A program made the position numbers and the translations under genes. The notes below the pieces were generated by a model. That model searched no databases. It was not told where the DNA came from and saw only the letters and a list, made by a program, of their open reading frames with translations. Below, piece after piece: positions 40,490-50,426 of a DNA stretch of 64,000 bases. The stretch's first letter is position 1; each line of letters starts with the position of its first letter. Origin of the DNA: Corynebacterium suranareeae. GTDB lineage: Bacteria; Actinomycetota; Actinomycetes; Mycobacteriales; Mycobacteriaceae. The stretch is from positions 3,038,001-3,102,000 of the forward strand of contig NZ_AP017369.1 in assembly GCF_002355155.1 (NCBI RefSeq), given 5' to 3'.

Positions 40490-41512
40490 ATGACAGTCAC
40501 ACAAGATAAGCCAACCGCTCAAATAAACCGCACGGCGGGCTTAATTGTTTTAACCTTTGTCTGCTGTGGGGCGCTAGCGCTCAGCATGGCAGTTGGGTCT
40601 AGAACAATCCCGCTTTCAGATATTCTGTTTTACCTCCTAAATCCCGATCCAGCTGATCCAGTCTCCCAAGTGGTGTGGCAGTCGAGAGTGCCTCGCACTG
40701 TATTGATCCTTGTTGCAGGTGCAGCGCTAGGTGTTGCTGGAGGTCTCATGCAGGCGGTAACCAGAAATCCGATGACTGATCCCGGGATTTTGGGGGTGAA
40801 TGCTGGAGCTTCCCTCATGGTTGTTGTCGGACTGGCGTTTTTCGGTGTGACTGATATTTCGCATTACATGTGGTGGTCTTTCGCTGGCGCGACGATCACC
40901 TCAGTTGCGGTTTTTGCTATTGGTAATACAGGCCCCATGCGCGGAAGTCCCGTTCGTATGACGTTGTCTGGTGTGGCTTTAGGCGCTGTACTTGGAGGTT
41001 TTACCTCTGCAGTATTACTCACCAACTCAACTGTCCTCGAACGTATGCGTGGTTGGTCGGCAGGCACCACAGCTTCGCAACCTCTTGATGCAACGTTATC
41101 CATTGTGCCGTTCATCATTGTCGGATTAATCATTGCACTTTCGTGCACGCGAGCGTTAGATGTTTTATCTCTTGGTGAAGCCGCAGCTGTTGCCATGGGT
41201 GCCCACCCTCAACGAACCCGACTGTGGGCTTTGGTGGCAATCGCTTTGTTAGCTGGTGGTGCAACAGCAGCTGCAGGCCCCATTGGCTTTATCGGTTTGT
41301 TAGCCCCACATTTATCCCGCATGGTGGTGGGTCCGCATCAAGGCTGGATTATGGCCTACTGCGTTGTCTTGGCTCCTGCAATCCTTGGCGTTAGCGATGT
41401 CATTGGGCGAGTAATCACCGCTGGTGAAGTGCCAGTTGGTGTGGTTACAGCTTTTGTTGGGGCTCCACTACTTATCTACATGGTGCGTAAGTACCGCATG
41501 CCGGAGGTGTAA
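40490..41512 (+). CDS. Iron-siderophore ABC transporter permease 1 (FecCD)
   Basis: 340 residues, about nine to ten helices. FecCD landmarks: SRVPRTVLILVAGAALGVAGGLMQAVTRNP near residue 65, LGVNAGASLMVV, and the ATPase-contact loop AAGPIGFIGLLAPHLSRM near 265. It follows the lipoprotein by 6 bases and pairs with the second permease. Confidence 0.93.
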   Translation: MTVTQDKPTAQINRTAGLIVLTFVCCGALALSMAVGSRTIPLSDILFYLLNPDPADPVSQVVWQSRVPRTVLILVAGAALGVAGGLMQAVTRNPMTDPGILGVNAGASLMVVVGLAFFGVTDISHYMWWSFAGATITSVAVFAIGNTGPMRGSPVRMTLSGVALGAVLGGFTSAVLLTNSTVLERMRGWSAGTTASQPLDATLSIVPFIIVGLIIALSCTRALDVLSLGEAAAVAMGAHPQRTRLWALVAIALLAGGATAAAGPIGFIGLLAPHLSRMVVGPHQGWIMAYCVVLAPAILGVSDVIGRVITAGEVPVGVVTAFVGAPLLIYMVRKYRMPEV

Positions 41513-41516
41513 CCCG

Positions 41517-42599
41517 ATGGTTGATACACAAATAAAAAAGCCAACTCAACCTGCCTTAGATTTTGGCCGAAAAATTTACCGGATCGGCCCGAAATCAAGG
41601 CCATTTCTGCTGATTAGTGCGCGCACCGCCATCATCACTGGAATTTTATGGATCGCCACTGCCACTTTGGCCATGTATTCATTAGTTAATGGATCTGCCT
41701 CAATCACCGTCGGCGAAGCCTTGCAGGCTGTGGCCGGCAACGGGGATTCTTTTACCACCATGATCGTTGTGGAATGGCGCGCGCCCCGCATACTGTTAGC
41801 AATTTTGTTGGGCGCAACGTTGGCAATGAGTGGTGCGATTTTCCAAAACCTCACCGCCAACCCACTGGGTTCTCCTGATGTGATTGGTTTTCAAACGGGT
41901 TCTTATACCGGGGCTCTTATTGTCATGCTTGTCATCGGTGGTAGTTCCGCAGCAACAATGGTCGGTGCTTTAACAGGTGGCATTGTTACCGCAATGGTTG
42001 TATTTTTCTTAGCATCTAAGCGTGGTTTTGCGGGCGGAGTTCGTCTTATCATCGTTGGCATTGGTGTCAGTGCGATTCTGGCGTCCATCAACGTGTGGAT
42101 CTTGCTTACTGCTTCTGTTGAAGATGCCATCATGGCTAGCTTGTGGGGTGCCGGTAACCTGTCTGGAACTTCATGGAAATCCTTAGCACTGGCAGCAGTT
42201 GGTTCCATTGTGTTTATCGGAACTGCGGTATTGCTGGCGCGTCCAATGCGCCTTATGCAAATCGGTGTCCCTTTTGCTGTGGCGTTGGGACAAAACGTCA
42301 AAGTTGTACAGATCATGGCCGTTATCGCAGGTATCGGCCTTACCGCTTTGGCTACAGCTACGGCTGGCCCGATTTCCTTTATTGCACTGGCTGCCCCTCA
42401 AATCGCTCGCCGTCTTGTCCATGTGGATGGCTTAGCGCTTGCTCCTAGCGCAGCGGTTGGATCCTTCTTGCTTATTCTCGCGGATACGATTGCGCAGCGC
42501 ATTAATCCAGAATCGCCACTACCAGTGGGTATTGTTACGGTATCCATCGGTGGCGTGTACTTCCTATGGCTTCTACTGAGAGAAGGTCGACGCAAATGA
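41517..42599 (+). CDS. Iron-siderophore ABC transporter permease 2 (FecCD)
   Basis: 360 residues from ATG 41517, 4 bases after the first permease stop with GGAGGTG overlapping that gene's end. EWRAPRILLAILLGATLAMSGAIFQNLT and ATAGPISFIALAAPQIAR are the family motifs. Heterodimer partner of permease 1. Confidence 0.93.
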   Translation: MVDTQIKKPTQPALDFGRKIYRIGPKSRPFLLISARTAIITGILWIATATLAMYSLVNGSASITVGEALQAVAGNGDSFTTMIVVEWRAPRILLAILLGATLAMSGAIFQNLTANPLGSPDVIGFQTGSYTGALIVMLVIGGSSAATMVGALTGGIVTAMVVFFLASKRGFAGGVRLIIVGIGVSAILASINVWILLTASVEDAIMASLWGAGNLSGTSWKSLALAAVGSIVFIGTAVLLARPMRLMQIGVPFAVALGQNVKVVQIMAVIAGIGLTALATATAGPISFIALAAPQIARRLVHVDGLALAPSAAVGSFLLILADTIAQRINPESPLPVGIVTVSIGGVYFLWLLLREGRRK

Positions 42600-43390
42600 C
42601 ACGTCTTGCCCTAGAAAATGCTCGCCTCGGATACGCAGACAAAGTCATCTGCCAAGATGTCAGTCTAGATGTCCCTGATGGGCAGTTCACCGTTATTGTC
42701 GGCCCCAACGCGTGCGGTAAGTCCACGTTGCTAAAAAGCCTTACCCGCTTGATCTCTCCTATGCATGGCCAGATCCTGCTTGATGGCCATTCTTTGCACA
42801 ATCTTCCTACTCGCGATGTCGCACGCAAGGTTGGGCTTCTCCCCCAGGGCCCAATCGCGCCAGATGGAATCCGGGTTATTGATTTGGTGTCTCGTGGACG
42901 ATACCCACACCAGAGCTTATTCAAGCCCTGGTCCCCAGAAGACGAGGCGGCGGTTGCAGAAGCCATGGACGCAACAGGCATCAGAGAGCTTTCAGGCAGG
43001 CTTGTCGACGAACTCTCCGGCGGTCAGCGTCAACGCGTCTGGATGGCTGTGGCTCTAGCCCAACAAACGCCCATTTTGCTGCTTGATGAGCCAACGACAT
43101 TTCTTGATGTCAGCTACCAGATTGAACTTTTGGAGCTGTGCCGAAAATTAAACCGAAACAGCGGTCACACTTTGGTTGCTGTCCTGCATGATTTAAACCA
43201 GGCTGCCCGCTACGCCGATCACATCATCGCGATGAAAGATGGTGAGGTTGTGGCATCCGGCAGCCCTGATGCTGTTATTACTGAAGAATTAGTACGTACG
43301 GTTTTCGGCGTAGATTCCATCATCATCCAAGATCCAGAATCCGGCGCGCCATTGATGATCCCAACGTGGGGGCACGCTGACCACCACTAG
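42596..43390 (+). CDS. Iron-siderophore ABC transporter ATP-binding protein
   Basis: 264 residues from ATG 42596, overlapping the permease stop by ATGA. Walker A GPNACGKSTLLKS (Cys in place of the usual Gly/Ala-type residue), Q-loop LLPQGPI, signature LSGGQRQRVWMA, Walker B ILLLDEPTTFLD, and H-loop AVLHDLNQAARYAD. Energises the uptake system. Confidence 0.95.
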   Translation: MTRLALENARLGYADKVICQDVSLDVPDGQFTVIVGPNACGKSTLLKSLTRLISPMHGQILLDGHSLHNLPTRDVARKVGLLPQGPIAPDGIRVIDLVSRGRYPHQSLFKPWSPEDEAAVAEAMDATGIRELSGRLVDELSGGQRQRVWMAVALAQQTPILLLDEPTTFLDVSYQIELLELCRKLNRNSGHTLVAVLHDLNQAARYADHIIAMKDGEVVASGSPDAVITEELVRTVFGVDSIIIQDPESGAPLMIPTWGHADHH

Positions 43391-43477
43391 CGTGCAAAAG
43401 TTCACCACTCCTCGCAATCCCCTCCTGTGGTGACTAACCTCTACAGCATAAACATCTAATGAAGGAGAATGCCCCAC

Positions 43478-43768
43478 ATGAAGGAAGTATCTGTCAACGA
43501 CGTTCCAGCAGGCGCACAGCTGATCGATGTTCGTGAAGTAGATGAGTTCGCTGAGGTTCGTGCACAAGGTGCGATCAATATCCCAATGAGTGAGATCGTT
43601 GGCCGAGTTGATGAAATTGATTTAGACCGCGATATTTATGTCATCTGCAAGCTGGGTGGACGTTCCGCCAAGGTTGCTGAATACCTTGAGCAGCGTGGCA
43701 TTGAAGCCATCAATGTTGACGGCGGAACTGAAGGATGGGTTGCTGCAGGACTGCCAACTGAGTCCTAA
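43478..43768 (+). CDS. Single-domain rhodanese
   Basis: About 96 residues; ATG 43478 gives a proper distance to AAGGAG at 43462, whereas ATG 43469 is too close. The active-site loop VICKLGGRSAK contains the sulphur-accepting Cys; QLIDVREVDEFAEVRAQGAINIP is the N-terminal signature. A GlpE-like sulphurtransferase or sulphur carrier. It trails the iron-uptake operon, perhaps supplying sulphur for Fe-S clusters, but has its own leader and terminator. Confidence 0.88.
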   Translation: MKEVSVNDVPAGAQLIDVREVDEFAEVRAQGAINIPMSEIVGRVDEIDLDRDIYVICKLGGRSAKVAEYLEQRGIEAINVDGGTEGWVAAGLPTES

Positions 43769-43783
43769 ATTTTTCCTGTTCAA

Positions 43784-43826
43784 GATCTCGATGTTCCTTA
43801 AATCCACGGAGCATCGAGATTTTTTC
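43784..43826 (+). terminator. Terminator after the rhodanese gene
   Basis: ATCTCGATG.TTCC pairs with GGAGCATCGAGAT around a 10-base loop, followed by six T. Confidence 0.9.
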
Positions 43827-44032
43827 ATGCAGAAACGTGATGCCATTGATTCCACACTTAAAGGTGGTGCGCTTCTACCCCTGATAGACATTTTTCACCA
43901 GAGTCGTTTATTGCCCGTTTAAGGCTTCGAGATTTTCGAATGCGTATTTGTATCGACTACGTGCCCAAAACTCGTTACAAGCGCTTCTGGGGAGGTATGA
44001 CTTTTGGGGTTCAGCGCCAGAAATCAAACCGG

Positions 44033-44162
44033 ACCAAACCAGGAGACCCAAAATCTTCAAAACCTTAAATGCTGGGTCTCTGTGTTTGGTGTCGCGCTTG
44101 ATAAACCAAACTGAGAGACCCAGGATCTTAAAAAATCCGAAAACTGGGCACCCCAGTTTGGT
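44033..44162. repeat. Tandem twin-hairpin element, type ACCAAAC-GAGACCCA
   Basis: Unit 1 (44033-44090): ACCAAACCAGGAGACCCA pairs with TGGGTCTCTGTGTTTGGT, two mismatches in 18. Unit 2 (44105-44162): ACCAAACTGAGAGACCCA pairs more loosely with TGGGCACCCCAGTTTGGT. The two left arms are direct repeats. Same architecture and same ACCAAAC/GTTTGGT ends as the element at 28.1 kb, but a different interior. The ~700-base gap 43769-44470 holds no gene. Confidence 0.82.
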
Positions 44163-44470
44163 CCCAAGCATCGCCCGCAGCAAAACACCCAACCAAGCAC
44201 TCGAATACTCACCTCCACTTGAGTAACTGTACAAATCCGACGCAACTCGGAGAACTTTCCCGCAATATTGCAATAAATTTGGGCGCCATAAGCTCCACCC
44301 CATAAAAAGATCCATCCCTAAAGCCATGGATTACGCTCACCGCCATCGGCACTACCCACCCACACCCAACGCCCCGCAACCAGGCATTTTAGAAACTTAC
44401 CCCAATCAACAAAATAATGGGCTTTCCCCATGATTCGCTAAGTCCCATTGTTGGCGTTACGCTTATACAC

Positions 44471-44917
44471 ATGGCTACGCATCCAGATATCCCAACAGAG
44501 CTGCTTGAATCCCCGAGCTATCAACTTGAGCGTCTTCGACGCCGTACTCGTGACCATGTGGAGGCAGAATTGTCTAAACATGACACCACGATGAGGGAAT
44601 TCTGGACGCTTACGTGTTTGGTCCATTCCAATGCTGCAAGCCAGTCAGTTCTGTGTGAGCTGCTGGCTATCGATGCTTCGGATATGGTCAGACTGGTTGA
44701 TGCATTAGAGAAGCGCGGTTGGGCAAAAAGGGAACGTGATCCCAAAGACCGTCGGCGTCAGATCGTTGCTTCAACCAAGAAGGGAAAAGCTGCTCAGGCG
44801 GACTTACACAAAGTTGTGCTTGTGGCAGAGGATGCTGCGTTGGATGAGTCTACATCCAAGCAGTTGAAGCACCTTCGCAAGTTGGCCGCAGCAATTATCG
44901 CTACCGAAGAGGACTAA
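44471..44917 (+). CDS. MarR-family transcriptional regulator
   Basis: 148 residues from ATG 44471 (the frame opens at 44417). A winged helix is seen: SQSVLCELLAIDASDMVRLVDALEKRGWAKRERDPKDRRRQIVASTKKG, with recognition helix and DxRxR-type wing (residues ~60-110), flanked by dimer helices. It ends 7 bases before the large synthetase gene, so the two are almost certainly one transcript and the regulator probably controls it. Confidence 0.88.
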   Translation: MATHPDIPTELLESPSYQLERLRRRTRDHVEAELSKHDTTMREFWTLTCLVHSNAASQSVLCELLAIDASDMVRLVDALEKRGWAKRERDPKDRRRQIVASTKKGKAAQADLHKVVLVAEDAALDESTSKQLKHLRKLAAAIIATEED

Positions 44918-44924
44918 TTTAAAC

Positions 44925-47900
44925 GTGGCATTAAGCAGTGTCCCCGCCCAGTTCCTAAGGTCCGCCGAGGCTCCGCCGAAGCGTACGTTGTGGGACATTT
45001 TGGAATCTATCGCCTCCACTTATCCTGAAGCCGCAGCTATTGATGATGGCCAGGTACTTACCTATGCGGAGCTTTTAGAGGAAGTCACTACGCTGGCTGA
45101 TTCTATGCATACCCAAGGTGTTCGTCGGGGTGATCGCATTGGTATTCGTATGCCTTCGGGTACGCGTGATCTTTATATCGCTATTTTGGCTACGTTGGCT
45201 GCTGGTGCTGCATATGTTCCAGTGGATGCGGATGATCCAGAGGAACGCGCTGAGATGGTGTTCGGCGAAGCGAATATTAACGCGCTTTTTGATGCCTCGG
45301 GTTTCCATATGATCCGCCCAACCGCAGGTGGCGATACCCGCAGGCCTCGCCTTGATGATACTGCGTGGATTATTTTCACCTCTGGTTCTACTGGCAAGCC
45401 GAAAGGCGTGGCGGTTTCTCACCGTTCGGCAGCTGCTTTTGTCGATGCCGAAGCACAGATGTTTTTAGTCAACCATCCTTCTGGCCCACTTGGCCCAGAA
45501 GACCGCGTCCTTGCAGGATTGTCTGTAGCCTTTGATGCTTCTTGCGAGGAAATGTGGTTGGCATGGGGACATGGTGCTTGCCTGGTCCCGGCGCCGCGCT
45601 CGCTGGTTCGCTCAGGCATGGATTTAGGCCCGTGGTTGATCCGCCGCGATATCAGCGTAGTGTCCACGGTTCCTACCCTGGCTGGCCTGTGGCCAGCAGA
45701 AGCATTGTCGCAGGTCCGCCTGCTCATTGTCGGCGGGGAGGCTTGCTCGCAGGAGCTCGTCGAACGCTTATCGACGCCCGACCGCGAAGTTTGGAACACC
45801 TACGGCCCAACTGAAGCAACGGTGGTTGCTTGTGGCACACAACTGCACGCTGGCCAGCCAGTAGGTATTGGTTTACCTCTTGCTGGGTGGGATTTGGTAG
45901 TAGTCAATGATGCTGGCGACCCAGTTGAGGTTGGTGAAGTCGGTGAATTAGTCATCGGCGGTGTCGGACTTGCTCGCTATTTGGATCCGGAAAAAGATCG
46001 GGAAAAGTACGCTCCTTTAAAGTCTGTGGGTTGGAGCAGGGCATATCGCTCCGGTGACCATGTGCGTTTGGAGGAAGACGGCCTGTACTTTGTGGGTCGT
46101 GTGGATGATCAGGTCAAAATTGGTGGCCGACGCATCGAACTTGGTGAGGTTGATGCCAATGTTGCAGCACTTCCCAATGTGCGTTCTTCAGCGGTAGTGG
46201 TTCAAACCACGGGCGCGGATCAAAAAGTTCTTGTTGCGTATGTGTCTTTGGAAGACGCTGCTGCAGGTTTCGATCACGATGGTGCAGCTGCTCGTCTTAG
46301 TGACACCATGCCCGCAGCGTTGGTCCCGCGCATTCATGTGATGGATGAGCTTCCTGTTACTACATCAGGCAAAGTAGATAAGAAATCTTTGCCGTGGCCT
46401 CTGCCTGGAACTGTTGTGGAAGCCGATGATCTTAGTGCTACTGAAGCGTGGCTAGCGCAAGAGTGGGTGGATATTCTTGGAACCTCAGTCAGTGATAAAG
46501 ATGCTGATTTCTTTAGCCTCGGAGGTACTTCTCTAGCAGCGGCAACGTTGGTCGGTCGAGTTCGTGAAAAGGTTCCCACAGCAGCGGTGCGTGATCTTTA
46601 TGATCATCCGCGTTTGGAGAAATTCGCCGAACGCATCGAGACAATCGCTGCAGAGACCGGTATCTCTTTGGAATCTCCACACGAGGTTGAACAGCGTGTG
46701 GTTGTCCCAGTTGCTGCAAGCACGCGGGTGATCCAAACCCTCATTCAGATTCCGATCATGACGCTTCAAGCAGCGCAGTGGCTGGCGTGGCTGTTGTTGG
46801 GCAACAATATTTTGGTAGCTTTGGACGTCCAGTGGGCGACACCTGTGTCATGGTGGCTTGTTGTTGCCATGATCTTGATTTTCGCAACCCCGATTGGCAG
46901 GCTTCCGATTGGTGGTTGGGGTGCACGGTTAATTACCAAGGGAATAACACCTGGGGATTACCCTCGTGGTGGCTCCACACATTTGCGTATTTGGACTGCT
47001 GAACGTCTTGCTGATGCCTCTGGTTCACGCAATATTTCTGGTGCCACCTGGGTGAACTATTTCGCCCGTGCACTTGGCGTCAAGCTTGGCAAAGGGGTGG
47101 ATCTGCACTCACTGCCACCAGTGACAGGCCTGTTGACCTTGGGTAACAATGTCTCAATCGAGCAAGAAGTTGATATGCGCGGCTACTGGCTCGATGGTGA
47201 TATTTTGCATGTTGGTGCTATTGAAGTGCATGAAAATGCACGTATCGGCGCACGTTCTACGCTTCTTCCAGGCACTGTGGTGGGCAAAGGCGCACATTTG
47301 TTGCCGGGTTCCACAGTTACTGGCGATAAAACCATTAAGCCGGGCTCTCGTTGGGCTGGTTCACCTGCGCAAAAAGTTGGTCGCGCAAAGCACAGGTTCC
47401 CGGAATCTCAGCCTCCACGCAGGTCACGCTGGGTTCCCGTATTCGGCGCAACCTCAATTGTGTTGTCGCTGTTACCACTTGTGGCATTGGGAGCTGGCGC
47501 TGCGCTGACCTTGTGGTTGGCCACCATTAGCCCCATTTCACTCGCAGTGGGTGTCTTAGTTTTTGCCACGGTAGGCGCTTTGGCTGCGTTTTTTGTCTAC
47601 ACCGGAATCATTTGGGTGTTGGTCAGGCTGCTCCAAATTGGTATCACTGGTGGCATCACACCTGTCAGATCACGGCTTGGTTGGCAGGTGTGGACCGTGG
47701 AACGATTGATGGATGATGCCCGCACGTACCTCTTCCCTTTGTATGCCTCTCAATTAACTCCACTGTGGTTTAGGAGTTTGGGTGCGAAGATCGGCAAGGA
47801 TGTAGAAATCTCCACTGCGGTGATGATCCCGAAACTGGCCGATATCCGCGAAGGCGCATTCCTAGCAGATGACACCCTCATCGGCGGATATGAATTGGGC

Positions 47901-48812
47901 CATGGTTGGTTGCTCAGCGGTGAAACACGCGTGGGTAAACGTTCCTTCTTGGGCAACTCCGGCATTGCTGGGCCTGAGCGTAAATTGGCTAAAAATTCCT
48001 TGGTTGCAGTCCTTTCATCGACTCCGAAGAAGGCGAAAGCTAATTCCAACTGGTGGGGTTCACCACCGGAGCGGATGCGTCGAGTAACCGTGGAAGTTGA
48101 TGAAGGTGAATCCAAAACCTACAACCCAGGCATGGGAGTCAAAATTGCTCGTGGTGTGGTAGAAACAGCCAGGCTTCTTGCACCGATGACCTCTGGTGTT
48201 TTAGCTGCGTTTTCTTTGCTGCTCATGCAGTATCTACTTCAGGAATTCAATATGTGGATCAGCTGGTTGCTTGGAGGACTTATTCTCATGGCGGTCGGTG
48301 TGTTAGCCATGGGGATTACGGTTGTGATGAAGTGGGTGTGCGTCGGCAAGCATAAGCCCTCAGAGCATCCTCTCTGGAGCCGCTTTGTCTGGCTTAATGA
48401 GCTGCAAGATGCGTTTGTGGAATCCGTCGCCGGGCCGTGGTTCTTGGTGCCCAATTTGGGCACCGGCGCGCTGAATCTTGGTTTGAGTGCGCTGGGCGCG
48501 CATATTGGCCGTGGTGCGTGGATCGAATCGTATTGGCTGCCCGAAACCGACCTGTGTTTTATCGGTGAAGGCGCCACGGTTGGCCCTGGCGTGGTCGTAC
48601 AAACGCACCTCTTCCAGGACCGCGTGATGAGCCTGGATACGGTGAGTATCGCTGCAGGCGCCACCCTAGCGGACCACTCCGTTGCCTTACCGGCTTCGCT
48701 TATCGACGCCTCCGCCACCATCGGCCCCGGCTCCCTGGTGATGCGCGGCGACAAGGTCCCAGCGCATACCCGCTGGCAGGGCAACCCAATTGAGCCCTGG
48801 ATAAACTCCTAA
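44925..48812 (+). CDS. Pls/PosA-family single-module non-ribosomal peptide synthetase (homopoly-amino-acid-type)
   Basis: 1295 residues from GTG. Order: adenylation domain (~20-500; TSGSTGKPKGVAVSH near 153, NTYGPTEATV, YRSGDHVR, GRVDDQVKIGGRRIE), thiolation domain (DFFSLGGTSLAAA, Ser near 535), then a membrane region with about six helices interleaved with three left-handed beta-helix acyltransferase-like domains (~740-800, 960-1010, 1190-1270; hexapeptide pattern, e.g. ARIGARSTLLPGTVVGKGAHLLPG). This layout and length match epsilon-poly-L-lysine synthetase (Pls) of Streptomyces and its relatives. The amino acid used cannot be read reliably. No condensation or thioesterase domain is present, as in Pls. 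Confidence 0.88.
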   Translation: MALSSVPAQFLRSAEAPPKRTLWDILESIASTYPEAAAIDDGQVLTYAELLEEVTTLADSMHTQGVRRGDRIGIRMPSGTRDLYIAILATLAAGAAYVPVDADDPEERAEMVFGEANINALFDASGFHMIRPTAGGDTRRPRLDDTAWIIFTSGSTGKPKGVAVSHRSAAAFVDAEAQMFLVNHPSGPLGPEDRVLAGLSVAFDASCEEMWLAWGHGACLVPAPRSLVRSGMDLGPWLIRRDISVVSTVPTLAGLWPAEALSQVRLLIVGGEACSQELVERLSTPDREVWNTYGPTEATVVACGTQLHAGQPVGIGLPLAGWDLVVVNDAGDPVEVGEVGELVIGGVGLARYLDPEKDREKYAPLKSVGWSRAYRSGDHVRLEEDGLYFVGRVDDQVKIGGRRIELGEVDANVAALPNVRSSAVVVQTTGADQKVLVAYVSLEDAAAGFDHDGAAARLSDTMPAALVPRIHVMDELPVTTSGKVDKKSLPWPLPGTVVEADDLSATEAWLAQEWVDILGTSVSDKDADFFSLGGTSLAAATLVGRVREKVPTAAVRDLYDHPRLEKFAERIETIAAETGISLESPHEVEQRVVVPVAASTRVIQTLIQIPIMTLQAAQWLAWLLLGNNILVALDVQWATPVSWWLVVAMILIFATPIGRLPIGGWGARLITKGITPGDYPRGGSTHLRIWTAERLADASGSRNISGATWVNYFARALGVKLGKGVDLHSLPPVTGLLTLGNNVSIEQEVDMRGYWLDGDILHVGAIEVHENARIGARSTLLPGTVVGKGAHLLPGSTVTGDKTIKPGSRWAGSPAQKVGRAKHRFPESQPPRRSRWVPVFGATSIVLSLLPLVALGAGAALTLWLATISPISLAVGVLVFATVGALAAFFVYTGIIWVLVRLLQIGITGGITPVRSRLGWQVWTVERLMDDARTYLFPLYASQLTPLWFRSLGAKIGKDVEISTAVMIPKLADIREGAFLADDTLIGGYELGHGWLLSGETRVGKRSFLGNSGIAGPERKLAKNSLVAVLSSTPKKAKANSNWWGSPPERMRRVTVEVDEGESKTYNPGMGVKIARGVVETARLLAPMTSGVLAAFSLLLMQYLLQEFNMWISWLLGGLILMAVGVLAMGITVVMKWVCVGKHKPSEHPLWSRFVWLNELQDAFVESVAGPWFLVPNLGTGALNLGLSALGAHIGRGAWIESYWLPETDLCFIGEGATVGPGVVVQTHLFQDRVMSLDTVSIAAGATLADHSVALPASLIDASATIGPGSLVMRGDKVPAHTRWQGNPIEPWINS

Positions 48813-48815
48813 ACC

Positions 48816-50384
48816 CTAGGGCAAGATCTTTAAAATTTTTCCCACCCGCAAGGCGGTTGCCACTGTGTCGGCATACACCTTGCGGGATATTTTTGCACTT
48901 CCCCGCATAGATACCCAACGTTGTTCAGCAACATTGCGGATCTCCGTGTACTTCAACATGCCTTCCGCACCATGCCTGCGCCCCAACCCGGACTGCTTCA
49001 TGCCACCCAACGGTGTAGACACACTCGCCCACGTTGCCGCATAGCCATCATTAATGCCCACTCCGCCGGCTTCTAACTGTCTTGCCACGCCACGCCCAGT
49101 CTCTGGGGATGCGAAAACAGATGCATTCAGACCATAAGAAGTGTCATTTGCTTTGGTTACTGCCATCTCAAGCGAGGCCACCTTTTCCATAAACACCACT
49201 GGACCAAAGACCTCTTCCGTGCGCAAAGCAGCGCTTTCTGGCACATCTGACAGCACGGTAGGTTCATAGAAGTAGGGGCCCAGATCAGGGCGAGCCTTGC
49301 CACCACACAGCACAGTTGCACCAGCACTTTTGGCTTGATCCACAAACTCAGACACTCGGTCAAGCTGTGCCTGATTAATCAATGAGCCCATCTCAACTGA
49401 CCATTCAAAACCAGCACCCAAAGACATCTGTTGCACACCACGAACAAATCGTTCCACTACCTCTTCATACACTTCTTCCTCGATATAAATCCGCTCAATA
49501 GATACGCATAATTGGCCAGAGTTGGAAAAACATGCCTGCGGAAGCTCAGCTATCACATGATCAAGATCAGCATCTTTAGCCACAATCAACGGATTCTTTC
49601 CGCCTAGCTCTGCAGAAAATCCCACCAAACGCTCACCTACCTGGCGCCCCAAAATCCGCCCAGTTTTAGTAGAGCCGGTAAACATCAAGAAATCACACTG
49701 ATCAGCAATCGCCCCGCCAACAACCTCCCCTGAACCAGTCACAACCTGCATCAAATGTGGTGGGAGGCCTGCATCAATAAGTAGCTTCACCATGATAAGG
49801 CATGAAAAAGGTGTAGCAAGGTCAGGTTTTGCCACCACACCATTTCCAGCTAACAGTGCTGGGACGGCATCTGAAACACCTAACGTCAAGGGGTAGTTCC
49901 ACGGCGTAATTTGCCCAACCACGCCTTTAGGAACATGCTGTTGGGTGGTCCTTGTAACGATTGGCAGCGCGCCGGGTCGTTTCTTGTCATTTAAGAACTT
50001 TGCGGCGTTGTTGACATAAAACCGGGTAGTGATAGCAATATCAAACACTTCATCAGCTGCCGACGCACGATTCTTTCCGGTTTCTAACTGCACGATATCC
50101 ATCAGCAGTTCACGGTGTTTTAAAACCAGATCATGAAACCTGTCGAAAATTTTCTTCCGACCTGTCACAGGTGTTTGTGCCCACTGCTGCTGTGCTTGCC
50201 GAGACAACTCGAAAGCCCTGTCCACATCTACCTGACCGCCATCAAAAACATAACCAATGGGTTTGCCTGTAAAAGGTGCCTCAACTTTTATCTTTTCGGC
50301 ATCGCCTTGGGCATTGGCAGTCAGATTTAGCAATGTGTTTAGAAAATTTTTGGGCAGCGGACCTAAAGAGAGACGTTTTAACAT
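48816..50384 (-). CDS. gabD: NAD(P)-dependent aldehyde dehydrogenase, succinate-semialdehyde dehydrogenase-like
   Basis: 522 residues, slightly long for the family. ITPWNYPLTLGV, FTGSTKTGRILG, the Glu motif FSAELGGKNPLIV and the catalytic Cys in CFSNSGQLCVSIERIY are present. The closest sense is succinate semialdehyde:NADP oxidoreductase of the GabD2 type; the symbol is tentative. It ends 3 bases from the convergent synthetase gene and is followed upstream on the same strand by a TetR gene, which likely shares its transcript. Confidence 0.82.
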   Translation of the reverse strand: MLKRLSLGPLPKNFLNTLLNLTANAQGDAEKIKVEAPFTGKPIGYVFDGGQVDVDRAFELSRQAQQQWAQTPVTGRKKIFDRFHDLVLKHRELLMDIVQLETGKNRASAADEVFDIAITTRFYVNNAAKFLNDKKRPGALPIVTRTTQQHVPKGVVGQITPWNYPLTLGVSDAVPALLAGNGVVAKPDLATPFSCLIMVKLLIDAGLPPHLMQVVTGSGEVVGGAIADQCDFLMFTGSTKTGRILGRQVGERLVGFSAELGGKNPLIVAKDADLDHVIAELPQACFSNSGQLCVSIERIYIEEEVYEEVVERFVRGVQQMSLGAGFEWSVEMGSLINQAQLDRVSEFVDQAKSAGATVLCGGKARPDLGPYFYEPTVLSDVPESAALRTEEVFGPVVFMEKVASLEMAVTKANDTSYGLNASVFASPETGRGVARQLEAGGVGINDGYAATWASVSTPLGGMKQSGLGRRHGAEGMLKYTEIRNVAEQRWVSMRGSAKISRKVYADTVATALRVGKILKILP

Positions 50385-50426
50385 AAGGGGTTTCTACTTC
50401 CAGCTGGTTTTGTTGTGTGCCCCAGC

